From: JAJNBA01 sp035696925
GTDB lineage: Bacteria > Actinomycetota > UBA4738 > HRBIN12
Assembly (NCBI GenBank): GCA_035696925.1
Contig: DASSDW010000198.1
Coordinates: forward strand, 1-24,121
Reading direction: 5' to 3'
DNA: 24,121 nt
Shown here: piece after piece, positions 7,833 through 15,492 of the stretch
Layout of the letters: every line of letters begins with the position of its first letter
Numbering within the stretch: the stretch's first letter is position 1
Translations under genes and position numbers: made by a program
Notes under the pieces: generated by a model
Told to the model about the DNA's origin: nothing
The model's input: the letters and a program-made list of their open reading frames with translations, nothing else
The model's database searches: none

Positions 7833-7956
7833 GCCGTGCATCTCCTCCCTCTCGGCGTTCCGATCCGCGCTCGCGGAGCGCGGCGTCGAGAGCCTACCGG
7901 CAGGGCTCGAGGCGTCGCCGCGGGCGGTACCCTCGAAGGAGGAGGTGCACCGCACG
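7833..7956. promoter_or_regulatory. Divergent intergenic region between transketolase and DEAD-box helicase
   Basis: This 124-bp region must hold the 5' ends of both genes. For the transketolase, a strong GGGAGGAG (minus strand, 7849-7842) sets the start, and TAGGCT (minus, 7896-7891) could be its -10 box. For the helicase, TACCCT (7928-7933) is a possible -10 box, and an AAGGAGGAGG run (7936-7945) supplies the Shine-Dalgarno, 11 nt before ATG 7957. No good -35 box is visible on either strand, and no clear operator repeat is present. Confidence 0.35.
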
Positions 7957-9147
7957 ATGATCACGTTCCGCGACCTGGGCGTTTCCGAGGCCGTCGTCCG
8001 CGCGCTCGAGGCCCGCGGGATCGAGTCGCCGTTCCCGATCCAGGTGATGGTGATCGAGGACGCCACCTCGGGGAGGGACACGCTCGCGAGGTCGAAGACG
8101 GGGTCCGGCAAGACGCTCGGGTTCGCGATCCCGATCGTCGACCAGATCGATCCCGGCGTGGAGCGACGCCCGGCCGCCCTCGTGCTGACGCCGACCCGTG
8201 AGCTCGCCCAGCAGGTCAGCGACGAGTTCGATGACATCGCTCGGGCGCGGAAGCTCCGGGTCATGGCCGTCTACGGCGGCACCAGGGTCAGGGAACAGTC
8301 GAAAGGGGTGACCTCCGCGCACATCCTGATCGCCACCCCGGGACGGCTGGACGACCTCGTGGAGCGCGGCCTCGTCGAGCTCGGCGGCGTGCAGATCTTC
8401 GTCCTCGACGAGGCCGACCGGATGCTCGACATGGGGTTCCAGCCGCAGGTCGATCGGATCGTGCGCCACCTGCCGAAGGATCGGCAGACGATGTTCTTCT
8501 CCGCGACCCTCGACGGCGCGATCGGCCGGATCGCCGAGGTGTACACGCGGAACCCGATGCGTCACGAGGTCGGCTCCATCGAGATGCGCTTCGTGGAGGA
8601 GGCCGACCACCGGTTCATCCCGGTGGCGCCGCAGGACAAGCTGTCTACGCTGGCCCGGCTCGCCTCGGAGGCGTCGGGCTCGACCCTCGTGTTCGTGAAC
8701 ACGAAGCGTGCCGTCGACCACCTGGCTCGGCAGCTCCGCGCCGAAGGGGTCACGGTCGTTGCGATGCACGGCGATATGACCCAGCAGGCTCGGGAGCGTG
8801 CGCTCAGCCGGTTCGAGGACGGACACGTCGGGATCCTGGTCGCGACCGACGTGGCGGCCCGAGGTCTCGACCTCGAGCGGATCACCCTGGTGGTGAACTA
8901 CGACCCTCCCAAGGACGACAAGGGCTACGTCCACCGGGTGGGACGCACGGCTCGCGCCGGCAGGTCGGGGACGAGCATCACGTTCGTCACGCCGGAGCAG
9001 CTCGGCGACGTCAGTCGGATGGCTGCACGGCTCGACCTGCACGCGGAGTTCGAGCAGGAGGGGATGAAGGTGTCGCCCCCGCGTGTCGTGTTCAGCGGCG
9101 GCGCGCGCGGGAAGCGGAGCGGGCTCCGGCCGCGTCGCCGGCGCTGA
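7957..9147 (+). CDS. DEAD-box ATP-dependent RNA helicase
   Basis: A 396-residue RNA helicase with the full motif set: Q motif around FPIQ (Q29), Walker A SKTGSGKT (46-53), PTREL (79-83), TPGR (127-130), DEAD (151-154), SAT (182-184), then in the second RecA domain TDVAARGLD and HRVGRTARAGRSG. These unwind short RNA duplexes using ATP in ribosome assembly or mRNA turnover. The C-terminal extension is short and basic (RGKRSGLRPRRRR), shorter than in E. coli CsdA or DbpA, so a DbpA-type 23S rRNA specificity domain is absent. ATG 7957 is preferred: GGAGG ends 11 nt before it. An in-frame GTG at 7945 is a less likely alternative because it lies within the GGAGG. The gene ends 18 nt from the convergent second c-di-GMP gene. 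Confidence 0.92.
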   Translation: MITFRDLGVSEAVVRALEARGIESPFPIQVMVIEDATSGRDTLARSKTGSGKTLGFAIPIVDQIDPGVERRPAALVLTPTRELAQQVSDEFDDIARARKLRVMAVYGGTRVREQSKGVTSAHILIATPGRLDDLVERGLVELGGVQIFVLDEADRMLDMGFQPQVDRIVRHLPKDRQTMFFSATLDGAIGRIAEVYTRNPMRHEVGSIEMRFVEEADHRFIPVAPQDKLSTLARLASEASGSTLVFVNTKRAVDHLARQLRAEGVTVVAMHGDMTQQARERALSRFEDGHVGILVATDVAARGLDLERITLVVNYDPPKDDKGYVHRVGRTARAGRSGTSITFVTPEQLGDVSRMAARLDLHAEFEQEGMKVSPPRVVFSGGARGKRSGLRPRRRR

Positions 9148-9165
9148 GCGCCGACGCGTCCACGA

Positions 9166-11388
9166 TCACCCCGCGGCGCCGTCCTCCACGATGTGGAGCT
9201 CGGCGCGCCGGTGGATCGCGAGGATCTCCGCGGCCGGCACGGGCCGGGAGAAGAAGTAGCCCTGCCCCAGCTCGCACCCGCGCTCGGTGAGCGCGCGCCA
9301 CTCCGCCTCCGTCTCGATCCCCTCGGCGAGGGGCGTCATCCCGAGGTTCGAGGCCAGGGCGATCATGGCCGAGACCATGCTCGCGTTCTGCTCGTCGCGA
9401 TCGAGCTCACGCACGAACGAACGGTCGATCTTCAGGATGTCGACCGGCATGTAACGGAGCCGGGCGAGCGAGGAGTAGCCGGTCCCGAAGTCGTCGATCG
9501 CGAGCTGGAGCCCCCGGGCGTGGAGCTCGTGGAGGATGCCGAGCGTCCGATCGGGGTTCGTCATGGCCGTGGACTCGGTGATCTCGACCGTCACGTGGCT
9601 CGGGTCCATCCCCGATCCGAGGATCGGATCGACGATCAGGTCCACGATGTCGGCCTGCCAGAGCTGCCGGGGCGACAGGTTGAACGAGATGTCGAGATCC
9701 AGTCCCTGCTCCCGCCATACGCGACCTTGCCGGCAGACCTCGTCGATCACCCAGGCGCCGATCGCCTCGATCAGGCCCATCTCCTCCGCGAGCGGGATGA
9801 AGTCGCCGGGCGGCACGAGGCCCCCGTTCGGTTCGGGCCAGCGGATCAACGCCTCGACGCCGTTCATCTCCGCGGTGCGCAGGTCGATCAGCGGTTGGTA
9901 GTGCAGCATCCACTGCTCCTGCTCCACGGCCCGCCGTAGCCGCGTGGACAGCGATAGCCGCACGATCGAGTCGGCGTCGTCCTTCGCGTGCAGGACGTAT
10001 CCGCCCGGCCCGGACCGCTTCGACCGGAACATCGCCGTCTCCGCGTTCTTGAGGAGCGTCGGTGCGTCGACCGCGTCGTCCGGGAACGCGCTGATCCCCA
10101 GGCTCGCGGTCACGTAGAGCTCGGTCTCGCCCACGATGAAGGGGGTACGGAGCGCCTCCTGGATCCGCAGCGCCACCGACTCGGCGGAGACGGAGACGCT
10201 CTCGCGGCCCCCGTGGCCGGAGGACGCACGATCGAGGTCGGCGAGCAGGAGCAGGAACTCGTCCCCACCCGGTCGCGCCACGAGATCGGTTTCGCGTGTC
10301 GCATCGCTGAGCCGCTGCGCGAACTGCATGAGGATCGCGTCTCCGGCCTCGTGCCCGAGGGAGTCGTTCACGAGCTTGAAGTCGTCGAGGTCGACCGTCA
10401 CGACGACGACGCCGAGCTCGTGGCGCTTCGCTCTGGCGAGGGCCAGCCCGAGGAGCTCGTCGAACATCGTCCGGTTCGGGAGCCCCGTGAGCTTGTCGTG
10501 GTAGGCGAGGAACGCGATACGCTCCTCCGCGATCTTGCGCTCGGTGATGTCGAGCATCACGCCCTGGATGTGCTCGGGGCGGCCCTGCTCGTCGGTGAGC
10601 ACGATCGCGCTGTCGCGGAACCACACGGTCCTGCCGTCGTGCGCGATGAGGCGGTATTCGAAGACGAAGGGGCCCCCGGACTCCCGTCCGCGCAGGTATG
10701 TGGCCACCGCGTTCTCCCGATCGTCGGGATGCAACATGCGCTCCCACAGCTGCGGGTCGTCGATGTACTCCTGTGCGGTGTAGCCGAGGATCGCCTGGAT
10801 CTGTGGGCTCACGTACGTCGTCGACATCTCGTCGTCGGCCGCGTCGACGTAGACGATCGCCGGGATCTGCTCCACCAGCGCGCCGTACTTCGTCTTGGCC
10901 TCATGGAGCTCGGCTTGCGCCTCGATCAGCTCCGTGACGTCGAGCATCAACCCGAGCCAGTGGAGCGGTGCTCCCGACTCGTCGTGGATCAGGACCGCGT
11001 CGTCGCGGACCCAGAGGATCCTCCCGTCGGGGTGGACGACGCGGAACTCCATGCGGAACGGGTCTCCGGTGACCGCCGATCGCTCGTTCTCCGCCATGAC
11101 CGCGGCGAGGTCGTCGGGGTGGATCGTGTCGGTCCACGCGAACGGCCTGCTCAGGAACTCCTCGCGAGGGATCCCCAACAGATCGTGGACGCTCGGGCTC
11201 ACATCGATCATCGGCTGGTTCTGGTCGACGGCGTCGACGTAGAGCACGGCCGGCAGCCGGTCGATGATCCCGCGATAGCGGAGCTCGAGCTCGCGGGTAC
11301 GATCGGCGCTTCCCACGGCGGGCGGCTCGAAGAAGCCGTCGGTGGTCCTCGGTGGGTCCACGGCGGAGTCCTCGATCTCAGTCGTCAT
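9166..11388 (-). CDS. PAS-PAS-GGDEF-EAL hybrid c-di-GMP protein with both signatures intact
   Basis: A 740-residue soluble protein: PAS1 (about 35-156), PAS2 (about 165-285), GGDEF domain (about 290-468), EAL domain (about 480-728). Cyclase features are complete: VDLDDFKLVNDSLGHEAGD and GGDEF at 374-378, with the inhibitory-site RETD at 365-368. Phosphodiesterase features are complete: EALIRW from E512, NLSPRQ, EITES, DDFGTGYS (632-639), KIDRSFV and AEGIETE. It could therefore synthesise or degrade c-di-GMP depending on PAS input; which dominates cannot be read from sequence. Both PAS units carry the PAVxYVDAxD pattern that also occurs in the paralogue at 3714-5969. The ATG at 11388 lacks a clear Shine-Dalgarno. 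A strong hairpin precedes it at 11418-11453. The 3' end faces the helicase gene. Confidence 0.92.
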   Translation of the reverse strand: MTTEIEDSAVDPPRTTDGFFEPPAVGSADRTRELELRYRGIIDRLPAVLYVDAVDQNQPMIDVSPSVHDLLGIPREEFLSRPFAWTDTIHPDDLAAVMAENERSAVTGDPFRMEFRVVHPDGRILWVRDDAVLIHDESGAPLHWLGLMLDVTELIEAQAELHEAKTKYGALVEQIPAIVYVDAADDEMSTTYVSPQIQAILGYTAQEYIDDPQLWERMLHPDDRENAVATYLRGRESGGPFVFEYRLIAHDGRTVWFRDSAIVLTDEQGRPEHIQGVMLDITERKIAEERIAFLAYHDKLTGLPNRTMFDELLGLALARAKRHELGVVVVTVDLDDFKLVNDSLGHEAGDAILMQFAQRLSDATRETDLVARPGGDEFLLLLADLDRASSGHGGRESVSVSAESVALRIQEALRTPFIVGETELYVTASLGISAFPDDAVDAPTLLKNAETAMFRSKRSGPGGYVLHAKDDADSIVRLSLSTRLRRAVEQEQWMLHYQPLIDLRTAEMNGVEALIRWPEPNGGLVPPGDFIPLAEEMGLIEAIGAWVIDEVCRQGRVWREQGLDLDISFNLSPRQLWQADIVDLIVDPILGSGMDPSHVTVEITESTAMTNPDRTLGILHELHARGLQLAIDDFGTGYSSLARLRYMPVDILKIDRSFVRELDRDEQNASMVSAMIALASNLGMTPLAEGIETEAEWRALTERGCELGQGYFFSRPVPAAEILAIHRRAELHIVEDGAAG

Positions 11389-11417
11389 GGGTCGGCACAG
11401 AGGCCGCGGGAGGGCGG

Positions 11418-11487
11418 CCTGCTCCTCACGGAACCATCGGCTCCGTGAGCAGGGGACTTGACCGGCCGCTCAGGCCCCTCACGGAAC
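11418..11487 (-). promoter_or_regulatory. Leader inverted repeats with two alternative pairings
   Basis: In the 103-bp space between the lipoprotein gene and the PAS-PAS-GGDEF-EAL gene, the 11-mer CCTCACGGAAC occurs twice on the plus strand (11424-11434 and 11477-11487), and its complement TCCGTGAG once between them (11442-11449). In minus-strand RNA the middle copy can pair with the proximal copy, as an 11-bp stem with a 3-nt loop and one G-U pair, extended by 4 bp (CCTG 11418-11421 with CAGG 11450-11453) across a 3-nt bulge. It can instead pair with the distal copy over a roughly 27-nt loop. The G-U pair would be an A-C mismatch in plus-strand RNA, so minus-strand transcription is favoured. 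No T-run follows, so this is not a standard terminator. Confidence 0.5.
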
Positions 11488-11491
11488 GGGC

Positions 11492-12346
11492 TCAGCAGCC
11501 CCGCTCGTCCGGGAGCACGGGTCGGAACAGGATCGAGTACCGGTCGCCCGCGTCGGTCCACGGGGTGAGCTGGTTCGCTGTCGTCGCCGACCCGTGGAGG
11601 GTGTCCCATTCCTCGCCCTCGACAACGCCGCAGCGCATCTCGCCCGGCGGGATCGGATCGCCGAAGTCCGCGAGCGCGACGCTGAGCGGCCACGCCATAG
11701 GATCCTGCTTCAGATCCTCGACGGCGCGGTGATCCCCGACGTACACCCGGGCCGAGGAGGCCTCGTACTCGCCCTCGGGGCCGAGCGACCCCTCGGGGAG
11801 CCAGTCGGTCGGACCCGTCAGCGTGGCCACGAGCTCCTGGAGGCTGAGGCGCGCCTGGTACTCGCGCTCGGGCATCCCGTCGGGGCGTTCCGTCAGCTCG
11901 CCCAGCGCGTAGGCACGGATCGTCCGATCCACGCCCCCCGCCGAGACGGTGATCACCGTCGTCGAGGCGTCGGCGATGTTCATGAACCCGAGATCGTTCA
12001 GGTCGGCCGGGATGTTCCTGACCACGTCGATCGCCTGCTCGAGGATCGCCTGGATCCCCGCTTCGTCGACCTGCCGGCTGGAGATCGCGGGCAGCGCGGC
12101 GCCGGGATAGATCTCGATCTGTGCGCCGGGGACGACGAGGGTGCCGTCGCCGTAGAGGGAGTAGAACGGGAAGTTCGTGTAGGTCCATTCGACGGGGACG
12201 AAGCCGCCCTCGTACGAGATCTGCACCAGCGCGACGTCGGGGGCGGTGGGGTGTTCGATGCCGCCGGCCCCCGGATCGGCCGACGAGTCGGCACAGGCGG
12301 CGAGCGTGAGCAGGAGCACGAGAGCTGCGGGAAGCCGAACCTTCAT
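11492..12346 (-). CDS. Lipoprotein of unknown function
   Basis: A 284-residue precursor with a textbook lipoprotein signal: MKVRLP, hydrophobic ALVLLLTLAA, lipobox LAAC with lipidated C18, then a Ser/Asp/Gly-rich linker. The start at 12346 is fixed by GGAGG six bases upstream and by the lipobox; codons further upstream encode arginine-rich sequence unlike a signal peptide. The mature part (about 40-284) is a soluble extracytoplasmic domain with segments such as VEWTYTNFPFYSLYGDGTLV, VRNIPADLNDLGFMNIADASTT and DPMAWPLSVALADFGDP. A late cysteine pair (in MRCGVV and the terminal ERGC) may form a disulfide. I do not recognise a family. TetR lies upstream on the same strand (65 nt away), but the strong own RBS and the hairpin downstream suggest an independent unit. 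Confidence 0.75.
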   Translation of the reverse strand: MKVRLPAALVLLLTLAACADSSADPGAGGIEHPTAPDVALVQISYEGGFVPVEWTYTNFPFYSLYGDGTLVVPGAQIEIYPGAALPAISSRQVDEAGIQAILEQAIDVVRNIPADLNDLGFMNIADASTTVITVSAGGVDRTIRAYALGELTERPDGMPEREYQARLSLQELVATLTGPTDWLPEGSLGPEGEYEASSARVYVGDHRAVEDLKQDPMAWPLSVALADFGDPIPPGEMRCGVVEGEEWDTLHGSATTANQLTPWTDAGDRYSILFRPVLPDERGC

Positions 12347-12411
12347 GGGTTCCTCCGTGTCGGCGGTTCGGACTTGGACGGTGTTCGTCCGAGCCAGGTT
12401 CCCTGTGGGCG

Positions 12412-13077
12412 TCAGCCGCTTCGAGCAGCCTTGGCCTCGAGGCCCCTGATCAGCAGATCGAGGCCGAACTCGAACTGCTCGTCGGCGTCGCATTCGGCGA
12501 AGTACGGCGATACCGCCACGAGCGCCTCGAACTCGTCCGGGAGGGCCGACACCAGGTCCGCGTGGGCCTTCAGGTGCGCCTCGTCGGATCCGCCGGCGAT
12601 CGAGCCGAGCTCCATCATCACGAACCCCTGGATGTAGCCGCCGAACGCGTGGAACGCCTGCGCGGTGTCACGGTCGGAGAGGCCGGCGCCGCGGAGGAGC
12701 CGGAGCGCGAACTCCATCGGGCGCATCGAGTCCACCGTGCGGACGGGGCCTCGTTGCTCGGCGAACAGTCGCATCACCGCGGGATGCGACTGCAGGAGGC
12801 GACGCCACGCGCGGGCTCCTCTCCGGCAGTTCTCCGCCCAGTCCTCGACGGGATCGGGGAATTCGAACCCCGCCATGACGTGCTCGCAGATCCCATCGAG
12901 CAGGTCTTCCTTGTCCTCGACGTGGTGGTAGAGCGACATCGCTTCGACGCCGACCTCGCGAGCGACCCGCCGCATCGAGACGGCTTCGAGCCCTTCCTCG
13001 TCCATGACCCGGAGGGCGGCCTCGACGACGCGTTCGCGCGTCAGGGGTTCCCTGTTTCGTGCCTCGTTCACTTTCAT
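12412..13077 (-). CDS. TetR family transcriptional repressor
   Basis: A 221-residue one-component repressor. The N-terminal helix-turn-helix (about residues 12-58) is clear: LTRERVVEAALRVMDEEGLEAVSMRRVAREVGVEAMSLYHHVEDKEDLLDGI. The C-terminal part resembles the TetR_C ligand-binding domain seen in TetR itself and many actinobacterial relatives. I chose ATG 13077 (MKVNEARN) over an upstream in-frame GTG at 13101; neither has a strong Shine-Dalgarno. It is divergent from the MmpL-type exporter at 13203, and the shared 125-bp region contains paired near-palindromic sites, so it very likely represses the exporter and itself, released by an exported or related hydrophobic ligand. That regulation is inferred from arrangement and operator symmetry. 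The ligand is unknown. Confidence 0.9.
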   Translation of the reverse strand: MKVNEARNREPLTRERVVEAALRVMDEEGLEAVSMRRVAREVGVEAMSLYHHVEDKEDLLDGICEHVMAGFEFPDPVEDWAENCRRGARAWRRLLQSHPAVMRLFAEQRGPVRTVDSMRPMEFALRLLRGAGLSDRDTAQAFHAFGGYIQGFVMMELGSIAGGSDEAHLKAHADLVSALPDEFEALVAVSPYFAECDADEQFEFGLDLLIRGLEAKAARSG

Positions 13078-13114
13078 GCCCTGTCCCGTTCTTGCTCGCA
13101 CCGTAGATTCCGGG

Positions 13115-13143
13115 TTGACAGACTTACGATGTACGCCTAGTCT
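13115..13143 (+). promoter_or_regulatory. Promoter of the MmpL-type exporter gene
   Basis: A perfect -35 hexamer TTGACA (13115-13120), a 17-bp spacer and TAGTCT (13138-13143, fitting the TANNNT -10 pattern of high-GC bacteria) point towards the exporter. Transcription would begin near 13150. The spacer and -10 region are covered by the first arm of the inverted repeat, so repressor binding would block RNA polymerase. GAGGGGGAG ahead of ATG 13203 is the ribosome binding site. Confidence 0.65.
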
Positions 13144-13170
13144 CCGTACATCGTAAGCGTACGCCGTACG
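13123..13170. promoter_or_regulatory. Probable TetR operator array
   Basis: Arms CTTACGATGTACG (13123-13135) and CGTACATCGTAAG (13145-13157) are exact reverse complements of 13 bp separated by 9 bp. Each arm is itself a near-palindrome with 5-3-5 layout (CTTAC-gat-GTACG). A third 5-3-5 element, CGTACGCCGTACG (13158-13170), follows immediately. Centres are 22 and 13 bp apart. The position between divergent tetR and exporter genes, over the exporter promoter, makes these the likely binding sites for the adjacent TetR protein. The match to this particular regulator is inference. Confidence 0.65.
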
Positions 13171-13202
13171 TTCGGCAATACCGTCAAGAGGGGGAGCCGC
13201 TG

Positions 13203-15479
13203 ATGAGGATCAACCCGGAATCGTTCGCCAGAGCCAGCAGCCGTCATCCGTGGCGCACGGTCGTGGCCTGGGTCGTCTTGCTCGGAGGAGCGATCGCCCT
13301 CGTCACCGGCGGCCTGTTCGGCGACGCGCTCACGAACGCGATCGACTTCACGAACGAGCCCGAAGCGAAGGAGGCCGCCCGGCTCGTCGAGGAGCGCCTC
13401 CGTGGCGAAGAGCCCGACTCGGAGCTGATCCTCGTGGTGTCCGAGAGCGCGACGGTCGAGGATCCCGCGTTCGCGGGGTACGTCGGCGCCCTCCAGGACG
13501 AGGTGCAGGCGCTCGGGCCCGGTGTCGTGAGGAGCGTCGGGAGCTACCTCACCGAGGACGGGCCCGTCTCGGAGAGCGGCCGCGCCGTGCTGCTGCCGGT
13601 CCTCATGACCGAGACCGACGAGGACGCGCTCTCCGACGACGCGAAGCTCCTCGACGAAGCCGTCACGTCCGTCGAGCGGCCGGACGGATTCGAGACCCAC
13701 GTGGCCGGGCCGGCGACCCTCTTCAACCAGTTCAACGAGATCATCGAGGAGGACATCGCGAAGGGCGAGGGCATCGGTTCGATCGTGGCGTTGATCGTGC
13801 TCCTCGTCGTCCTCGGCGCGGTGGTCGCGGGCCTCATCCCGCTCGTCCTCGCGGCCTTCTCCATCGCAATCGCGATGGGAGCGACGGCGCTCGCCGGACT
13901 CGTCGTCGACTTCTCGTTCTTCGTGCAGAACATGATCACGATGATCGGTCTGGCGGTGGGGATCGACTACTCGCTCTTCATCGTGGCCCGGTACCGGGAG
14001 GAGCGCCTCCACGGGCGCGAGAAGCTCGAGGCGATCGGCCGTGCCGGCGCGACGGCGAACCGCGCCGTCTTCTTCAGCGGGATGACCGTGGTCCTCGCGT
14101 TGCTCGGGTTGCTGATCGTCCCGAACACGATCTTCCGGAGCCTGGCTGGCGGCGCGATCTTCGTGGTCCTGATCGCCGTGGCCGCCTCGATGACGCTGCT
14201 GCCCGCGATCCTCGCGCTCCTGGGCGACAGGGTGAACAGGCTCCGCGTTCGGAAGAACGCCGGTCGGGTCGAGGCGGGGACGGGGTTCTGGGACCGCGCC
14301 ACCCGCTTCGTGATGGGCCGGCCGGTCGTCAGCCTCGTCGTGGGCGCCGGTCTCTTGGTCGTCCTGGCGATCCCCTACTTCAGCATCCACACCGGGACGT
14401 CCGGTGTGAGCACGTTGCCGGACGACATCGAGGGCAAGCGGGCGTTCGTCCTGCTGGAAGAGAACTTCGCCGGAGGTCTCTCCGAGCCGGCGGAGGTCGT
14501 CATCGACGGCGACATCGCTGCTTCGGATATCCAGAGCGCGATCGACGAGCTCACGACGACCGTGACGAGCGATGCTGCGTTCGCCGCTCCGAGCCCGCTC
14601 GAGGTGAACGACGCCGGCGATCTCGCCGTGCTCTCCATCCCGTTCCGGGGGGACATCTACGAGGACGCGTCGGTCCAGGCGATCCGAGATCTCCGGGAGG
14701 AGTACGTCCCGGAGGCGTTCGCGGGCACGGATGCTCGCGTCCTGGTCGGCGGGGAGACGGCGTTCAACGTCGACTTCTTCGACCAATCCGATACGTACAT
14801 GCCCATCGTGTTCGCGTTCGTGCTGGGTCTGTCGTTCCTGCTCCTGACGGTCGTGTTCCGGTCGGTGGTGCTGCCGGTCAAGGCGATCCTGATGAACCTG
14901 CTGTCGGTGGGCGCGGCGTACGGGATGGTCGTGATGTTCTTCCAGCAGGACGTGGGACCGGCGTTCGTGAAGGACATCGCGTCGGCGTTGAACTTCATCC
15001 AGGTCGAATCGATCGAGGCGTGGATCCCGCTGTTCCTCTTCTCGGTCCTGTTCGGATTGTCGATGGACTACCACGTCTTCCTGCTGACGCGGATCCGCGA
15101 GCACTACGACCTGACCGGGGACAACACGGGATCGGTCGCCTACGGCCTCCGGACGACGGCGGGGATCATCACGGGCGCCGCGCTGATCATGGTCGCGGTG
15201 TTCGGCGGGTTCGCCGCCGGCCGCCTCTCGCCGCTCCAGCAGATGGGATTCGGGCTGGCGGTCGCGGTCTTCCTGGACGCCACGATCGTGAGGACGGTCC
15301 TGGTTCCCTCGGCGATGAAGCTCCTGGGTCGGGCGAACTGGTACCTCCCGCGCTGGCTCGAGTGGTTGCCGAAGCTGGATGTGGAGGGCCACGAGGCTGC
15401 GGAGCAGCGAGTGGACATCCCGGACACGCCGGCAGAGCTCGTCGAGGCCGGCGAGCCCAGGAGTACCGATCTGGGATAG
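13203..15479 (+). CDS. MmpL/RND-type membrane transporter
   Basis: A 758-residue inner-membrane protein with the duplicated MMPL layout: one N-terminal helix (about 17-38), an extracytoplasmic loop (about 40-190), five helices (about 190-345), a second half starting with a helix (about 373-393), a second loop (about 394-530) and five more helices (about 532-715). The proton-relay Asp-Tyr pairs are visible in GIDYSLF (253-259) and SMDYHVF (620-626). Such proteins export lipids, siderophores or drugs, driven by proton flow. It is shorter than mycobacterial MmpL3 and has only a short acidic C-terminal tail (about 730-758). SD GAGGGGGAG lies about 6 nt before ATG 13203. The divergent TetR gene implies inducible expression. 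The substrate is unknown; efflux of hydrophobic compounds is the simplest guess. Confidence 0.92.
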   Translation: MRINPESFARASSRHPWRTVVAWVVLLGGAIALVTGGLFGDALTNAIDFTNEPEAKEAARLVEERLRGEEPDSELILVVSESATVEDPAFAGYVGALQDEVQALGPGVVRSVGSYLTEDGPVSESGRAVLLPVLMTETDEDALSDDAKLLDEAVTSVERPDGFETHVAGPATLFNQFNEIIEEDIAKGEGIGSIVALIVLLVVLGAVVAGLIPLVLAAFSIAIAMGATALAGLVVDFSFFVQNMITMIGLAVGIDYSLFIVARYREERLHGREKLEAIGRAGATANRAVFFSGMTVVLALLGLLIVPNTIFRSLAGGAIFVVLIAVAASMTLLPAILALLGDRVNRLRVRKNAGRVEAGTGFWDRATRFVMGRPVVSLVVGAGLLVVLAIPYFSIHTGTSGVSTLPDDIEGKRAFVLLEENFAGGLSEPAEVVIDGDIAASDIQSAIDELTTTVTSDAAFAAPSPLEVNDAGDLAVLSIPFRGDIYEDASVQAIRDLREEYVPEAFAGTDARVLVGGETAFNVDFFDQSDTYMPIVFAFVLGLSFLLLTVVFRSVVLPVKAILMNLLSVGAAYGMVVMFFQQDVGPAFVKDIASALNFIQVESIEAWIPLFLFSVLFGLSMDYHVFLLTRIREHYDLTGDNTGSVAYGLRTTAGIITGAALIMVAVFGGFAAGRLSPLQQMGFGLAVAVFLDATIVRTVLVPSAMKLLGRANWYLPRWLEWLPKLDVEGHEAAEQRVDIPDTPAELVEAGEPRSTDLG

Positions 15480-15492
15480 CGGAAGCGAGGCG

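Noticed and set aside
7833..8264. A longer N-terminus for transketolase
   Set aside because: The extension would run through the divergent helicase gene and is Ser/Arg-rich shadow sequence; the Shine-Dalgarno sets the start at 7832.
11418..11453. Simple Rho-independent terminator for the lipoprotein gene
   Set aside because: The stem is strong but is followed by GC-rich sequence without T residues; reported instead as a leader structure of uncertain role.
12347..12493. An upstream start for the lipoprotein
   Set aside because: It would bury the signal peptide 49 residues inside the protein and ignore the well-spaced GGAGG before 12346.
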